This document shows positions 6,973 to 16,011 of a DNA stretch of 56,129 nt, piece after piece (position 1 is the stretch's first letter; every line of letters begins with the position of its first letter). A program made the translations under genes and the position numbers. Below the pieces are notes generated by a model. It saw only the letters and a program-made list of their open reading frames with translations. It was not told where the DNA came from and ran no database searches. The stretch is from Pelotomaculum_B sp964543575 (GTDB lineage: Bacteria; Bacillota; Desulfotomaculia; Desulfotomaculales; Pelotomaculaceae), in contig CAZIYV010000003.1 in assembly GCA_964543575.1 (NCBI GenBank), positions 1-56,129 on the forward strand, given 5' to 3'.

Positions 6973-8730
6973 ATGAACATTTCTCTGCTGCTTATTATCG
7001 CGCTTCCAGTCTTTTACCTGGCCTACCGTTTTTACGGAGGTTATATCTCAAGAGTCTTCGGTGAAGATGACAGCAGACCTACTCCTTCTACGACAATGAC
7101 AGACGGGGTAGACTACGTTCCAACCAAACTCGGCGTGGTTTTTTCACACCATTTCGCTTCGATTGCAGGTGCAGGCCCTATTATCGGACCGACCGCAGCG
7201 GTTATTTTCGGGTACATGCCGGTCTGGTTCTGGGTGATTATTGGAACAGTATTTATTGGAGCGGTTCAGGATTACACAGCTTTATTTATGAGCCTGCGGG
7301 AAAAGGGCCGCTCCATTGCTGAAGTGACGGACCGCTCACTGGGCAGGTTTGGTTTTATCCTGTTTATTTCTTTTACTATAGTGATGCTCCTCCTTGTAAC
7401 ATCAGCATTTCTCGGGCTCACCGCCACCGCCCTCACCTCCCTGGTACCGCTGAAGTCAATGGGAATTACCGTGGGGCAGACCATTTTAAAAACAGTAACC
7501 GGTGCGGACGGGGTGGTTAAGGCACAGATCGGCGGTATCGCTTCTACCTCAGTGATCATTATGACCTTATGCGCCCCATTGCTCGGCTACCTTCTTTACA
7601 AAAGAGGAATCAGCGTCCTGTCTGCAGGAGCGCTGGCGACTATCGTAGGAATAATATCTATTGCTTTAGGGGTTTACTTTCCTTTGTCGCTCGACCCGAA
7701 AGTATGGATGATGATCCTGACCGTTTACGTCATCTTTGCGGCAGGAATACCTGTGTGGATTGTCCTGCAGCCGCGGGACTTTACGAACTCCTTTTTACTG
7801 TACATAGGCATGGCTGCTCTTTTTATCGGCGTAATTGGTGGGGGATTCAACGGCCTTACCATGCAGATACCCGCCTATAATGTGGCCGCCGGCACAAAGG
7901 CACTCGGCATGATCTGGCCGTTCCTGTTTATTACGGTAGCCTGCGGGGCCATATCCGGTTTTCATACCCTCGTGGCAGGCGGAACCATCTCCAAGCAGGT
8001 ATCCAAGGAGTCCGACGCCAAGAAAATAGGGTACGGCGGCATGATCCTCGAAGCCCTGCTGGCGCTGCTGGTTATCGTCGCCGTGGCGGGCGGGCTAAAT
8101 TTTGACACTTACAGCAGTATTGTCTACCCCACCACGAAAGGCGTCGCCAGCAACCCAATCCTGGCCTTTTCGCTCGGTATGGGCACACTTATGCACAATT
8201 CAATTGGTGTCCCTATTACGGCCGGCACAGTTCTGGGCATCCTTATGGTGGAAGGATTTGTGGTTACCACCCTGGACACCGCCGTCCGCCTGAACCGCTA
8301 CCTTTTCGAGGAATTGTGGGCAACGCTTTTGAAAAACCCACCAGCCATATTAAAATCCTATATCTTCAACGCCTGCCTCTCCGCCGGCCTCATGTTCTGG
8401 CTGGGCTACACCAACACCTTTAGTTATATCTGGCCGATTTTCGGTACGGCCAACCAGCTCCTTGCAGCTCTGGCCCTTATTGCCGTGGCGGTTTGGCTGG
8501 CTTATCGCAAAAAGCCAAACTTCTTTGCTATTATACCAGCCGTGTTTATGATGGTCACTACACTGGCCTCCCTCTGGCAGTTGCTCTTTAATAAATATCT
8601 CCCGACTAAAAACTATCCCCTCGCGGTAACTGACATCCTGCTCATGCTCCTGTCAGTGGGAGTAATTATCCTGGCAGTTCAAAAACTGGCGAGCGTTAAC
8701 AAAGTTTCTGCTGTCGATTTGCCTAAATAA
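6973..8730 (+). CDS. cstA: Carbon starvation protein A family transporter
   Basis: A 585-residue polytopic membrane protein of the CstA family, which in enterobacteria imports peptides or pyruvate. Family landmarks are the N-terminal FYGGYISRVFGED segment, HHFASIAGAGPIIGP, GAVQDYTALFMSLR, GFHTLVAGGTISKQ and YIWPIFGTANQLLAALAL. It is shorter than E. coli CstA (about 700 residues), like many Firmicute members. The ATG has an ideal Shine-Dalgarno. The gene stands alone, with a long leader upstream and a large hairpin downstream, so nothing nearby indicates the substrate. Confidence 0.92.
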   Translation: MNISLLLIIALPVFYLAYRFYGGYISRVFGEDDSRPTPSTTMTDGVDYVPTKLGVVFSHHFASIAGAGPIIGPTAAVIFGYMPVWFWVIIGTVFIGAVQDYTALFMSLREKGRSIAEVTDRSLGRFGFILFISFTIVMLLLVTSAFLGLTATALTSLVPLKSMGITVGQTILKTVTGADGVVKAQIGGIASTSVIIMTLCAPLLGYLLYKRGISVLSAGALATIVGIISIALGVYFPLSLDPKVWMMILTVYVIFAAGIPVWIVLQPRDFTNSFLLYIGMAALFIGVIGGGFNGLTMQIPAYNVAAGTKALGMIWPFLFITVACGAISGFHTLVAGGTISKQVSKESDAKKIGYGGMILEALLALLVIVAVAGGLNFDTYSSIVYPTTKGVASNPILAFSLGMGTLMHNSIGVPITAGTVLGILMVEGFVVTTLDTAVRLNRYLFEELWATLLKNPPAILKSYIFNACLSAGLMFWLGYTNTFSYIWPIFGTANQLLAALALIAVAVWLAYRKKPNFFAIIPAVFMMVTTLASLWQLLFNKYLPTKNYPLAVTDILLMLLSVGVIILAVQKLASVNKVSAVDLPK

Positions 8731-8751
8731 GATATAAATTCAATTAATGTT

Positions 8752-8806
8752 TTACTGAGAGCGATGTTCAACAGGTCATAACCCTGTGGGTCATCGCTCT
8801 TAGTAA
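8752..8806. other. Large inverted repeat downstream of cstA (possible terminator)
   Basis: TTACTGAGAGCGATG at 8752-8766 pairs with CATCGCTCTTAGTAA at 8792-8806 with a single mismatch. Inside lies a second stem, ACAGG (8771-8775) with CCTGT (8783-8787). The structure probably ends cstA transcription, but there is no T-run after it, so a strict intrinsic terminator is not proven. Confidence 0.5.
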
Positions 8807-8821
8807 ACCGCCCCTTAAATT

Positions 8822-8850
8822 TGAAAAAGCCCGCACATTTAAATGCGGGC
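8822..8850 (-). terminator. Rho-independent terminator of the radical SAM operon
   Basis: On the minus strand GCCCGCA-TTTAAATG-TGCGGGC forms a perfect 7-bp GC stem followed by TTTTT, 23 bases past the radical SAM stop. Confidence 0.8.
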
Positions 8851-8872
8851 GCAGTACGAAATCTAATTTTAT

Positions 8873-10009
8873 TTAAGCGATCAACTGGCCTTTCAGGTAG
8901 GCTATTGCTTCTGCGAACTGCCCCTCCCTTGCCAGCTTGTTTAACATCTCTTCAACCTGGCAATGACGCTCAGAATTCTCTAAGTCAGCCAACCGGTGGT
9001 ACATTCCCAGTCGCTTGCCCAGAATAAAAATTTGTTTTTCCCTTTCCGGCAAGGCTAGGAAGCGGTCTATAACAGCAAGCATGGCTGGTTTATCTTCTGG
9101 TAATTTGCCTTTAACTTCTTCAAGTAAATTCAGGGAGTGGTCGCTAATAATACTGCTTTGAATACCCTCAAGCCCTTCCATAAATATCTTTTCTCCAAGC
9201 ACCACATCCTCATCGTCCTGTAGCTGAAATTCTTCCAGCAGTACTTTTTGATGCAGGGGCATTTTTTCTGTCACCGCCAGGCTGCGGAAGCGGATGAAAT
9301 CAGGGTTGATCGAGTTAAGTGCTCCAGCTGTTTCAAGCGCATGTTCCTGTGACCATTGCACCCCGCCCAGCCCTAAAAGGACATACTCACAGAGTGAAAT
9401 CCCGGCTTCTTTGACCAGCCTTCCAGCGTCTATATGCTGCCGGGAAGTGACTCCTTTATCCATGAATTTAAGCACCTCGTCGCAGCCCGATTCCATTCCC
9501 ACATGAATACGGGAAAGACCGGCAAAGCGCAGCTCGGCCAGCTCTTCAACACTTTTGCGCAATAAGGTGTCAGACCTGGCGTAGCTGGTGACCCGTTCCA
9601 CAGAAGGCAGGCGTTCTTTGAGGTACTTCAATATAACTATTAAATCAGCGGTTTTCATGATCAAAGAATTGGCATCCTGAAAAAACACTGTTCTGGCGTC
9701 ATCATGCAGCCACATAGCTACGTGGAACATATTATAATTCCCGGCGGAATAATAATGCTCAAGAACTTTCCTGTTTACAGTACCATCAAAACCATTTTCC
9801 AGAGAGTATTCCCGGATTAACCGGACCATTACCCTGACGGTATCAATATCCTTCTTAATCTCATCTATAGACCGCCTGGAAAAGGTCTGGCCTTTATACG
9901 TGGGGCAAAACACACATTTATTCCAGGTACAGTTGCGGGTAAGCCTGAGCAATAAGCTGGCTGCCTCGCTGGGTGGCCTGATGGGACCCTGTTCAAAAGA
10001 TAAGGTCAT
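8873..10009 (-). CDS. Radical SAM protein of unknown specificity
   Basis: A protein of about 378 residues. The cluster motif is CTWNKCVFC near residue 27, a CX4CX2C spacing rather than the common CX3CX2C, seen in a subgroup of uncharacterised radical SAM proteins. The barrel follows (YARSDTLLRKSVEELAELR, HVGMESGCDEVLKFMDKGV), then an alpha-helical C-terminal tail with no extra Cys cluster. ATG 10009 with GGGAG upstream is preferred over the ATG at 10027. It lies downstream of a nitroreductase-family gene in the same direction and ends at a clear terminator, so the two probably form an operon. The substrate cannot be read from the sequence. Confidence 0.85.
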   Translation of the reverse strand: MTLSFEQGPIRPPSEAASLLLRLTRNCTWNKCVFCPTYKGQTFSRRSIDEIKKDIDTVRVMVRLIREYSLENGFDGTVNRKVLEHYYSAGNYNMFHVAMWLHDDARTVFFQDANSLIMKTADLIVILKYLKERLPSVERVTSYARSDTLLRKSVEELAELRFAGLSRIHVGMESGCDEVLKFMDKGVTSRQHIDAGRLVKEAGISLCEYVLLGLGGVQWSQEHALETAGALNSINPDFIRFRSLAVTEKMPLHQKVLLEEFQLQDDEDVVLGEKIFMEGLEGIQSSIISDHSLNLLEEVKGKLPEDKPAMLAVIDRFLALPEREKQIFILGKRLGMYHRLADLENSERHCQVEEMLNKLAREGQFAEAIAYLKGQLIA

Positions 10010-10029
10010 ATAGCGCGCTCCCTTCAATG

Positions 10030-10644
10030 TCAGTGTTCACCGATCCAGTGGATTTTATCTGCTTTCCTGGGCGGCGCCGGCGGGCTCTGGTCAGGGTAGC
10101 CTATGGGAATTATCGAAACGAGTTCCTGGTCTGCAATCCCCATCGCATCATTGATTTGGTCCTCCGCGTTCTTGGGCGCGGTCATCCAGCAGGTGCCCAG
10201 TCCCCTGTCCCAGGCCAGCAAAAGGATGTTCTGGATTAAGGCCGCCGCGCTGAGCATATTAGTAAAGCGATTGTGCTCGATTTGATATCTCTCTAAACTG
10301 CTCATATCCGGCCTGATCTCATAGGTCAGTTTGGGCATGTAAACCAGCAGCACCACCGGGGCGCCGCCAAGTGTCTTAAAGAACTGCATGGTGATGTTGA
10401 CCATTTTTTCCTGAAACAGCTTCTCCAGGGTAGGTTTAAATATTTCACCGGCCTGAGCTACGGCATCGAGCAGCTTGGACTTCTCTTCGCCCTTTACAAC
10501 ATAGATATTCCAATTCTGCCTGTTCATCCCCGAGGGCGCCCACAGAGCCTGCTCGAGTATTTCACTTAATATTTCACTGGGAATTTTCCTGTCCTGGTAC
10601 TTGCGTATGCTGCGCCTGTCTCTTATAATTTCACTGAGGTTCAC
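10030..10644 (-). CDS. Nitroreductase family flavoprotein
   Basis: A 204-residue FMN-dependent oxidoreductase. The N-terminus shows IRDRRSIRKYQDRKIP and APSGMNRQNWNIYVV, which contact FMN and form the dimer core; GLGTCWMT closes the fold. Members reduce nitro compounds, quinones or enones with NAD(P)H, so the true substrate is open. The downstream radical SAM gene begins about 20 bases after its stop, suggesting one transcript. The start is ATG with a GGAGGC Shine-Dalgarno. Confidence 0.9.
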   Translation of the reverse strand: MNLSEIIRDRRSIRKYQDRKIPSEILSEILEQALWAPSGMNRQNWNIYVVKGEEKSKLLDAVAQAGEIFKPTLEKLFQEKMVNITMQFFKTLGGAPVVLLVYMPKLTYEIRPDMSSLERYQIEHNRFTNMLSAAALIQNILLLAWDRGLGTCWMTAPKNAEDQINDAMGIADQELVSIIPIGYPDQSPPAPPRKADKIHWIGEH

Positions 10645-10739
10645 ATTTTTGCCTCCTTTGTTTTTATATATTCAAACATATTATTTATTGTAAAAGCCTT
10701 TGCCTTAAGATGTCAACTTTTTAAAATGGGGGGATCAGA

Positions 10740-11507
10740 CTGTCTGGATTACCTGCATGGAAGAAATTAGCCTACCCTAACAGCAGGGGTTTGAAACTGG
10801 CGGGTCTGCTTCACACCGGACCTGACCTTGAAACAATAGTGATTGTATGCCACGGGTTCGTCGGCAGCAAAGAAGGTGGCGGCAAGGCCCTCACCATGTC
10901 TGAAGAGCTTGGCAGGCGGGGCTATGCCGCCCTGTTATTTGACTTCTGCGGCTGCGGGGAGAGTGAAGGAGATTTTTCCAACATAAGCCTTACCAGCCAT
11001 ATCTATGACATAAAAAGCACTGTTGATTTCTGCCTGGAGGCCGGCTTTACGCGAGTAATAACCAGCGGCAGAAGCTTCGGTGGGACAGCGGCTTTATGCC
11101 ACGGCGCCATCGATAACAGGGTGGCTGGTATCAGCGTTTGGGCGGCGCCGGCTGAACCAACCCGGTTGTTTGAGGGATTCCTGGAAAAAGCAGGCGAAAA
11201 TAAGCATGACCTGGTACCATTAGCAGGACATGACGGTACCGTCCATGTTAAAAGAAGCTTTTTCCACGACCTGGACAGGCATGACGTGGCGGGGAATGCT
11301 GCTTTGATTGCGCCGCGACCGCTGCAGGTGGTGCACGGGAGCGATGACAACGTGGTGCCTGTGCGAAATGCCGATATTATTTTTAACGCCGCCGGCCGAC
11401 CAAAAACAAAACACCTGATTTCCGGCGCCGACCACCAGTTTACCGGACATTACCGCCAGGCGTGGGAAGCATTTTTCACATGGCTGGAGGAATATTTCCC
11501 GGCATAG
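10740..11507 (+). CDS. Alpha/beta hydrolase, probable CTG start
   Basis: A cytoplasmic serine hydrolase of about 255 residues. The nucleophile elbow is GRSFGG, the oxyanion region VCHGFVGSKEGGG, the acidic residue is in HGSDDNVVP and the His in GADHQF. The first usual start is TTG 10791, but the frame is open back to 10725 and the preceding codons read WKKLAYPNSRG, which gives the first strand normally seen in this family (NSRGLKLAGLLH). No ATG, GTG or TTG lies in that stretch; CTG 10740 has GGGGGGA at 10728-10734, five bases upstream. If CTG is not used, the protein would begin at 10791 with a shortened first strand. Substrate unknown. Confidence 0.8.
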   Translation: MSGLPAWKKLAYPNSRGLKLAGLLHTGPDLETIVIVCHGFVGSKEGGGKALTMSEELGRRGYAALLFDFCGCGESEGDFSNISLTSHIYDIKSTVDFCLEAGFTRVITSGRSFGGTAALCHGAIDNRVAGISVWAAPAEPTRLFEGFLEKAGENKHDLVPLAGHDGTVHVKRSFFHDLDRHDVAGNAALIAPRPLQVVHGSDDNVVPVRNADIIFNAAGRPKTKHLISGADHQFTGHYRQAWEAFFTWLEEYFPA

Positions 11508-11557
11508 GAATACATCAGTAGTATGTTGTCAAATGCAAAATTGTTCAGCCAGATAAC

Positions 11558-11592
11558 AAGGGGCTTTCCCATAAGTGGGGGCTCCTTTTTCT
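11558..11592 (+). terminator. Terminator after the hydrolase gene
   Basis: AAGGGGC (11558-11564) pairs with GCTCCTT (11581-11587) including one G-T pair, with an inner CCC/GGG pairing, followed by a run of T. It separates the hydrolase gene from the germination operon. Confidence 0.6.
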
Positions 11593-11664
11593 TGGAGTAA
11601 ATCCTTGTAAGATGGGGAAAATATTTTACACACTGGAGTTTTAACTTAGAAAGAGGTAACTGGC

Positions 11665-13302
11665 ATGATCCGTTTTTTTAAAAAGACAAACAGAAAACCG
11701 GATATTAGGGCTTCAAGCGGGCCAAAACAGGTACCCCTGCCTGTCGATTTCAGGGAAATCAGCAGCAATCTTGCTGAAAATGAAGCCTACCTGCGGCAGG
11801 AGTTTGCCAATATTTCAGATATTGTTTTCAGGCGCTTTTACGTGGGGGAAATCAGGCTCCTGGCGGTCTGGCTGGACGGCCTGATTGACAGCCGGGTTAG
11901 TCACGATGTTTTTCATTCACTAATGCTGGACATGCCGAGAGAGCAGTTGCGGGAGGCGCCGGCCGGGAAACTGACCGATTATTTAAACCAGCGCTTCTTA
12001 CCTTTTTATGATACAGTCCTGGTTGCGGATTTGGTTGAAATAAAACGCTGGGTTTTGATGTCCAAACTGGTCCTCCTAATGGAAGGGTGTCCTGAGGGCT
12101 TGATGGTTGACGCCCAGAACACACCCGTACGGCCTATATCGGAACCTGTTATCGAATCTTCTGTGGTGGGGCCGCACGACAGTTTCGTAGAAAATATACG
12201 GGTAAACACCGCCCTCATCCGCAGCAGGCTGGGTGATGCCATGCTGAAGTCGGAAGACTACATCATCGGAAGGCGTTCCAATACTAAGGTAACCTTGATG
12301 TACATAGCCGATATAGCCAATCCCAAAATAGTGGAGGAAGCCAGAAGGCGGATCGGCAGGATAGACATAGACGGTATTCTTGACAGCTCATACCTTAAAG
12401 AGCTGATCCAGGACCGGGCCTACACTTTATTTCCAATCATGAAGAGTACCGAGAGGCCTGACAAGGTGGTGGCCGACCTGCTGGAGGGAAGGTTTGCCCT
12501 GGTGGTCGACGGCAGCCCCCAGGTCCTGATGGCGCCAACCCTTTTTATGGAGTTTCTGCAAACAGCCGATGATTACTACCTCAACCCGATGGCGGTTTGG
12601 TTTGTCCGCTTTCTACGATATATATCAATTTTCACAGCCACCAATTTGCCTGGAGTATATGTAGCTCTGATTACATTCCACCAGGAAATGATCCCGATAC
12701 CCCTGGTTTTTTCCATTGCCGGAGCTAATGAGAACGTGCCTTTTCCAGTTTATTTCGACGCCCTGTTCCTTTTGATCGTCTTTGAGCTGCTCTGGGAGTC
12801 CAGCATCAGGCTGCCCCGTGTGATAGGCGCGGCCATCAATATTGTCGGCGCCCTGATCCTGGGGCAGGCGGCTGTCCAGTCCAGCCTGGTGTCACCCGCC
12901 CTGGTCATTGTCATCACCTCCACGGCCATAGCCAACTTTACCCTGGGCTCAGGCTACGAGCTGGCGTTAGCAATCAGGGTGGTCAGGCTTGCTATTATGA
13001 CAACCGCCGCGATGCTGGGTTTTTACGGCATTGCCCTGGTGTCAATTGCCTTTTTGATTCACCTGGCTAGCTTGCGGTCTTTCGGGGTGCCTTATTTTGA
13101 ACCGTACGCTCCCCTGCGGCTAAAGGAAATGAAAGACATGGTTTACCGCGCCCCTCAGTGGGACGTTAACAAGAGGCCGGCGTATATCGCCGGTGAAGAT
13201 AGGACCCGGGGGAATACCCCTCCGCCAGCGCCGCCTCCCCCCAGGAACAGCGAATCCGGCGCCGCCGGCAAAAATGAAAAATTACCCCGGAAGGGAAGAT
13301 AG
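11665..13302 (+). CDS. Spore germination receptor A subunit (GerA/GerKA family)
   Basis: A 545-residue subunit of a nutrient germinant receptor placed in the spore inner membrane. The long N-terminal cytoplasmic domain (about 1-290) contains the conserved KSEDYIIGRRSNTKV and VALLEGRFALVVDG-like stretch. It is followed by about five membrane helices (LPGVYVALITFHQEMIPIPL, ESSIRLPRVIGAAINIVGA) and a C-terminal tail that turns proline rich (PPPAPPPP). Length is slightly above the usual 480-510 because of this tail. It heads the operon A-B-D-C. Expression is expected in the forespore under sigma-G, but no promoter could be assigned with confidence. Confidence 0.93.
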   Translation: MIRFFKKTNRKPDIRASSGPKQVPLPVDFREISSNLAENEAYLRQEFANISDIVFRRFYVGEIRLLAVWLDGLIDSRVSHDVFHSLMLDMPREQLREAPAGKLTDYLNQRFLPFYDTVLVADLVEIKRWVLMSKLVLLMEGCPEGLMVDAQNTPVRPISEPVIESSVVGPHDSFVENIRVNTALIRSRLGDAMLKSEDYIIGRRSNTKVTLMYIADIANPKIVEEARRRIGRIDIDGILDSSYLKELIQDRAYTLFPIMKSTERPDKVVADLLEGRFALVVDGSPQVLMAPTLFMEFLQTADDYYLNPMAVWFVRFLRYISIFTATNLPGVYVALITFHQEMIPIPLVFSIAGANENVPFPVYFDALFLLIVFELLWESSIRLPRVIGAAINIVGALILGQAAVQSSLVSPALVIVITSTAIANFTLGSGYELALAIRVVRLAIMTTAAMLGFYGIALVSIAFLIHLASLRSFGVPYFEPYAPLRLKEMKDMVYRAPQWDVNKRPAYIAGEDRTRGNTPPPAPPPPRNSESGAAGKNEKLPRKGR

Positions 13303-13305
13303 TAA

Positions 13306-14406
13306 GTGGAACCTGGCAGGATTTCAGAACGGCAGCTTGCTTTTATTATCACGACCACCCTCATAGCAACGGTTATTTTTTTCATGCCTCAGATAGCGGC
13401 CCGCGCTCTTGATAATGACGCCTGGATTTCCGCCCTGATTGCAACCGTTTGGGGAATATTGGCCTCTATGATCATTGTCGCACTGGCCAGACGGTACTCG
13501 GGTCTTACGATGATCGAGTACCTGCCTTTAATCCTGGGCCAACCTTTAGGGAAAATTCTGGGGCTGTTTTACACTTTCTGGTTTCTCACCCTGGGAGCTA
13601 TAATTATAAGAGAGTTCGCTGTTCTTTTGAATGTTACAATTATGTTGAAAACTCCTGTAGGAATATTCATGACCACCTTAATGATCCTTTGTTTCTACGC
13701 TGTCCGCAGCGGCCTGGAAGTCTGGGCCAGGGTTAATGAAGTACTTCTTCCTGTGATCCTCCTGGCGATGATTGTAATTATTGTTTTCCCTTTTCAACAA
13801 ATGGATTTTAACCGCCTGCTGCCGGTGGCAAAGCACTCGATCGGCAATGTGTTGTATACCTCTCTTGCCGCAGGTTCCTGGCGGGGGGAAGTGATTCTGG
13901 CCGGCATGTTCATTCCCGCCCTGGCCAGTTTCCGCCATACCAACCGCAATCTGATCATTGCGGTGGTTGTTATCGGATTCATCCTGACCGCCGTCGAAGT
14001 GGCGACTATAGCCGTATTTGGCGGTGTGTTCACCGGACAAATGGAATTCCCACTGTTTAACCTGGCCAGGATGATCAGTATAGCTGATATCTTCGATCGC
14101 CTTGAGGTCTTGATAGTTATCGTCTGGGTGCTGGGGAGCGTCTTTAAAATATGCGCTTTTCTCTACTGCGCCACTTTAGCCACCGCCCAAACCCTGGGTT
14201 TTAAAGAGTACCAGTTTCTCCTGCTGCCCATATCGATTTTGATGCTGGCGCTGGCCGGCAACGCATTCGGCAGCGTTGTCGAATTGACAGACTTTTTGAC
14301 CAACGTTTGGCCCGGTTATGGCCTGTTTTCTTTTTCACTGATAATTCCTTTATTACTCTACCTTATCTCTCTCTTCAGGATCAGCAGTCAAAAAAGCACC
14401 TCGTGA
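13306..14406 (+). CDS. Spore germination receptor B subunit (GerB/GerKB family)
   Basis: A 366-residue, about ten-helix protein of the amino acid-polyamine-organocation superfamily. In germinant receptors the B subunit binds the small-molecule germinant. The N-terminus (ISERQLAFIITTTLIATVIF) and the WISALIATVWGI segment are typical. The start is GTG 13306, three bases after the A-subunit stop, with GGAAGGGA upstream. The stop region overlaps or adjoins the small D gene. The germinant cannot be deduced from sequence alone. Confidence 0.92.
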   Translation: MEPGRISERQLAFIITTTLIATVIFFMPQIAARALDNDAWISALIATVWGILASMIIVALARRYSGLTMIEYLPLILGQPLGKILGLFYTFWFLTLGAIIIREFAVLLNVTIMLKTPVGIFMTTLMILCFYAVRSGLEVWARVNEVLLPVILLAMIVIIVFPFQQMDFNRLLPVAKHSIGNVLYTSLAAGSWRGEVILAGMFIPALASFRHTNRNLIIAVVVIGFILTAVEVATIAVFGGVFTGQMEFPLFNLARMISIADIFDRLEVLIVIVWVLGSVFKICAFLYCATLATAQTLGFKEYQFLLLPISILMLALAGNAFGSVVELTDFLTNVWPGYGLFSFSLIIPLLLYLISLFRISSQKSTS

Positions 14407-14441
14407 AAAAGAGTGTTCTTCCCGCAAAGAGGAGGCGCGGA

Positions 14442-14675
14442 ATGGTATATGTCTATGTCATAGCAATTACAGGGCTTGCGCTTGTTGAAGGATGGCCCCT
14501 GGTCCGGCGCAAAAAATGGAAGGAAGCGGCAGCCTTTGCTGTGCTGTTGCTGGCCGGTTTGTCCGTCATTGTTATGGACACGGTAAGTTTTAAGCCCTGG
14601 CGTTTCGCAACTATTATTGATTACCTGTTCCGGCCTTACAGCAACTTATTCAAAAATATCTTCCTCCGTTTTTAA
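14442..14675 (+). CDS. Small two-helix protein, candidate germinant receptor D subunit
   Basis: A 77-residue protein with two predicted membrane helices (YVIAITGLALVEGWPLV and AAFAVLLLAGLSVIVM) and a basic linker. The start is ATG 14442, set by an AGAGGAGG sequence 7 bases upstream; a GTG at 14403 overlapping the previous stop is a weaker alternative. In Bacillus, small two-helix D proteins of similar size are encoded with GerA-type receptors and modulate germination. Size, topology and position between B and C match, but sequence similarity could not be tested here. Confidence 0.72.
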   Translation: MVYVYVIAITGLALVEGWPLVRRKKWKEAAAFAVLLLAGLSVIVMDTVSFKPWRFATIIDYLFRPYSNLFKNIFLRF

Positions 14676-14755
14676 GGGTTCCGCCAGGTCAACTTTGCCT
14701 TATCGGACCATCAAAATAGAGCATATTTTCAGAGAAAGAGAGCTTGCAACCTTAA

Positions 14756-16003
14756 ATGAAAAAGGTTTTTATCTTTCTGTCATTATTGGTTCTGATTCTG
14801 ACCGCCGGCGGCTGCTGGGACCGGCGTGAGATAAATGATCTAGGGCTGGTTGTGGGTGTGGCCACCGACCTGGCTGAAAATCCGGGGGGTGAACCCATGG
14901 TCGAGGTAACGCTGCAGGTTATCAGGCACACCGCCACCACAGCCGGCGCCGGTGGAACCGCCGGCGCGGGTGGGGCGGGTGAAGGAACAAGACCCTTCTG
15001 GACCATTTCTGAAACTTCTAAAACTATCCGGTCGGCGATAGCTAAAATGAACTATGAAAATCCGAAAAAGCTGTTTTTCGGTCATGTCCGGGTCAACCTT
15101 ATTGGCGAAAAAGCGGCACGCAGCGGAACAGCGCCATTTTTCGACCGTTTGATTCGGAGTAGAGAATCCAGGGGGACCACCTATGTGGTGGTGTCGAAAG
15201 GAGAGGCTAAGGACATACTGGAGCAGGAAACACCTGTTTTTGGCGCTTCCGCGCTTGCGATAAATGATATATTTAAGGCCAAAGACGGCACCCAGGCGAT
15301 TATGTCGGTAAACATTAAAGATTTTTTATACCTGCTTAACTCAGGGGTAATCTGCCCGCTGGCGCCGGTGGTTGAGGTTGTGCCCAAGACAAGTCTGAGC
15401 TCGGCGGAAAAAAAGTCAGACGGCGGAAATAATATCTTGAGAGTTTCGGGATTGGCCGCTTTCAGTCTGGACGGCAAACTGGTAGATTTTTTGAATGAAA
15501 GGGAAACCCTGGGGTTGATGTGGGTGCTGAACAAGGTAAAAGACCGGGAAATAACCGTACAGCACCAGGCCGGTGGCACAAATGAGCCCATTACCCTTGG
15601 TGTTCGCAAAAGTAAGTGCAGGATTGATGTGAGCCAGGGTGAGAATGGACGGCCCGCTTTTGAGGTTAAAGTTAAAGCCTACTGTGATCTGTTGGAACAC
15701 TTCGGAAGCCAGCAGGGAATATCAGATGAAAGTTTTGTAGAATCTGTGGTGCTAGAGGCCGGTGACCAGATAGCATTGGAAATTGAGGCTGCCGTCAAAA
15801 AGGCCCAGCAGCTTAATACCGACGTCCTCGGTTTTGGCGAGGAGTTAAGGAGACGTCACCACCAGGACTGGCTTGGGTATAAAGAAAGTTGGAACGAAAT
15901 ATTCCCTGAAGTGATCGTAACTGTTGAGCCACAAGTAAACATCCGCCACCGCGGTATGACTGTCGGACCACCTTCTTCCCTTAGAGAGGAGGCGCCGGAT
16001 TAA
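14756..16003 (+). CDS. Spore germination receptor C subunit lipoprotein (GerC/GerKC family)
   Basis: A 415-residue lipoprotein. The signal peptide ends in the lipobox LTAGGC followed by WDRREINDLGLVVG, the family hallmark, so Cys20 would be diacylglycerated and the protein anchored on the outer face of the spore inner membrane. An unusual Gly/Ala/Thr-rich low-complexity insertion (about residues 61-78) sits in the N-terminal domain before FWTISE. The start ATG has only a weak AGAGAG ribosome site. The gene ends 8 bases before the stop of the convergent rtcB, leaving almost no room for a terminator. Confidence 0.92.
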   Translation: MKKVFIFLSLLVLILTAGGCWDRREINDLGLVVGVATDLAENPGGEPMVEVTLQVIRHTATTAGAGGTAGAGGAGEGTRPFWTISETSKTIRSAIAKMNYENPKKLFFGHVRVNLIGEKAARSGTAPFFDRLIRSRESRGTTYVVVSKGEAKDILEQETPVFGASALAINDIFKAKDGTQAIMSVNIKDFLYLLNSGVICPLAPVVEVVPKTSLSSAEKKSDGGNNILRVSGLAAFSLDGKLVDFLNERETLGLMWVLNKVKDREITVQHQAGGTNEPITLGVRKSKCRIDVSQGENGRPAFEVKVKAYCDLLEHFGSQQGISDESFVESVVLEAGDQIALEIEAAVKKAQQLNTDVLGFGEELRRRHHQDWLGYKESWNEIFPEVIVTVEPQVNIRHRGMTVGPPSSLREEAPD

Positions 16004-16011
16004 TGCCCAGG

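Noticed and set aside
8766..8792. Possible tRNA-Met remnant in the hairpin after cstA
   Set aside because: Only an anticodon-arm-like stretch is present; loop register is off by one and no acceptor, D or T arms can be formed.
14307..14441. Longer N-terminus for the small germination-operon protein
   Set aside because: It would overlap the B-subunit gene, while ATG 14442 has an ideal Shine-Dalgarno.
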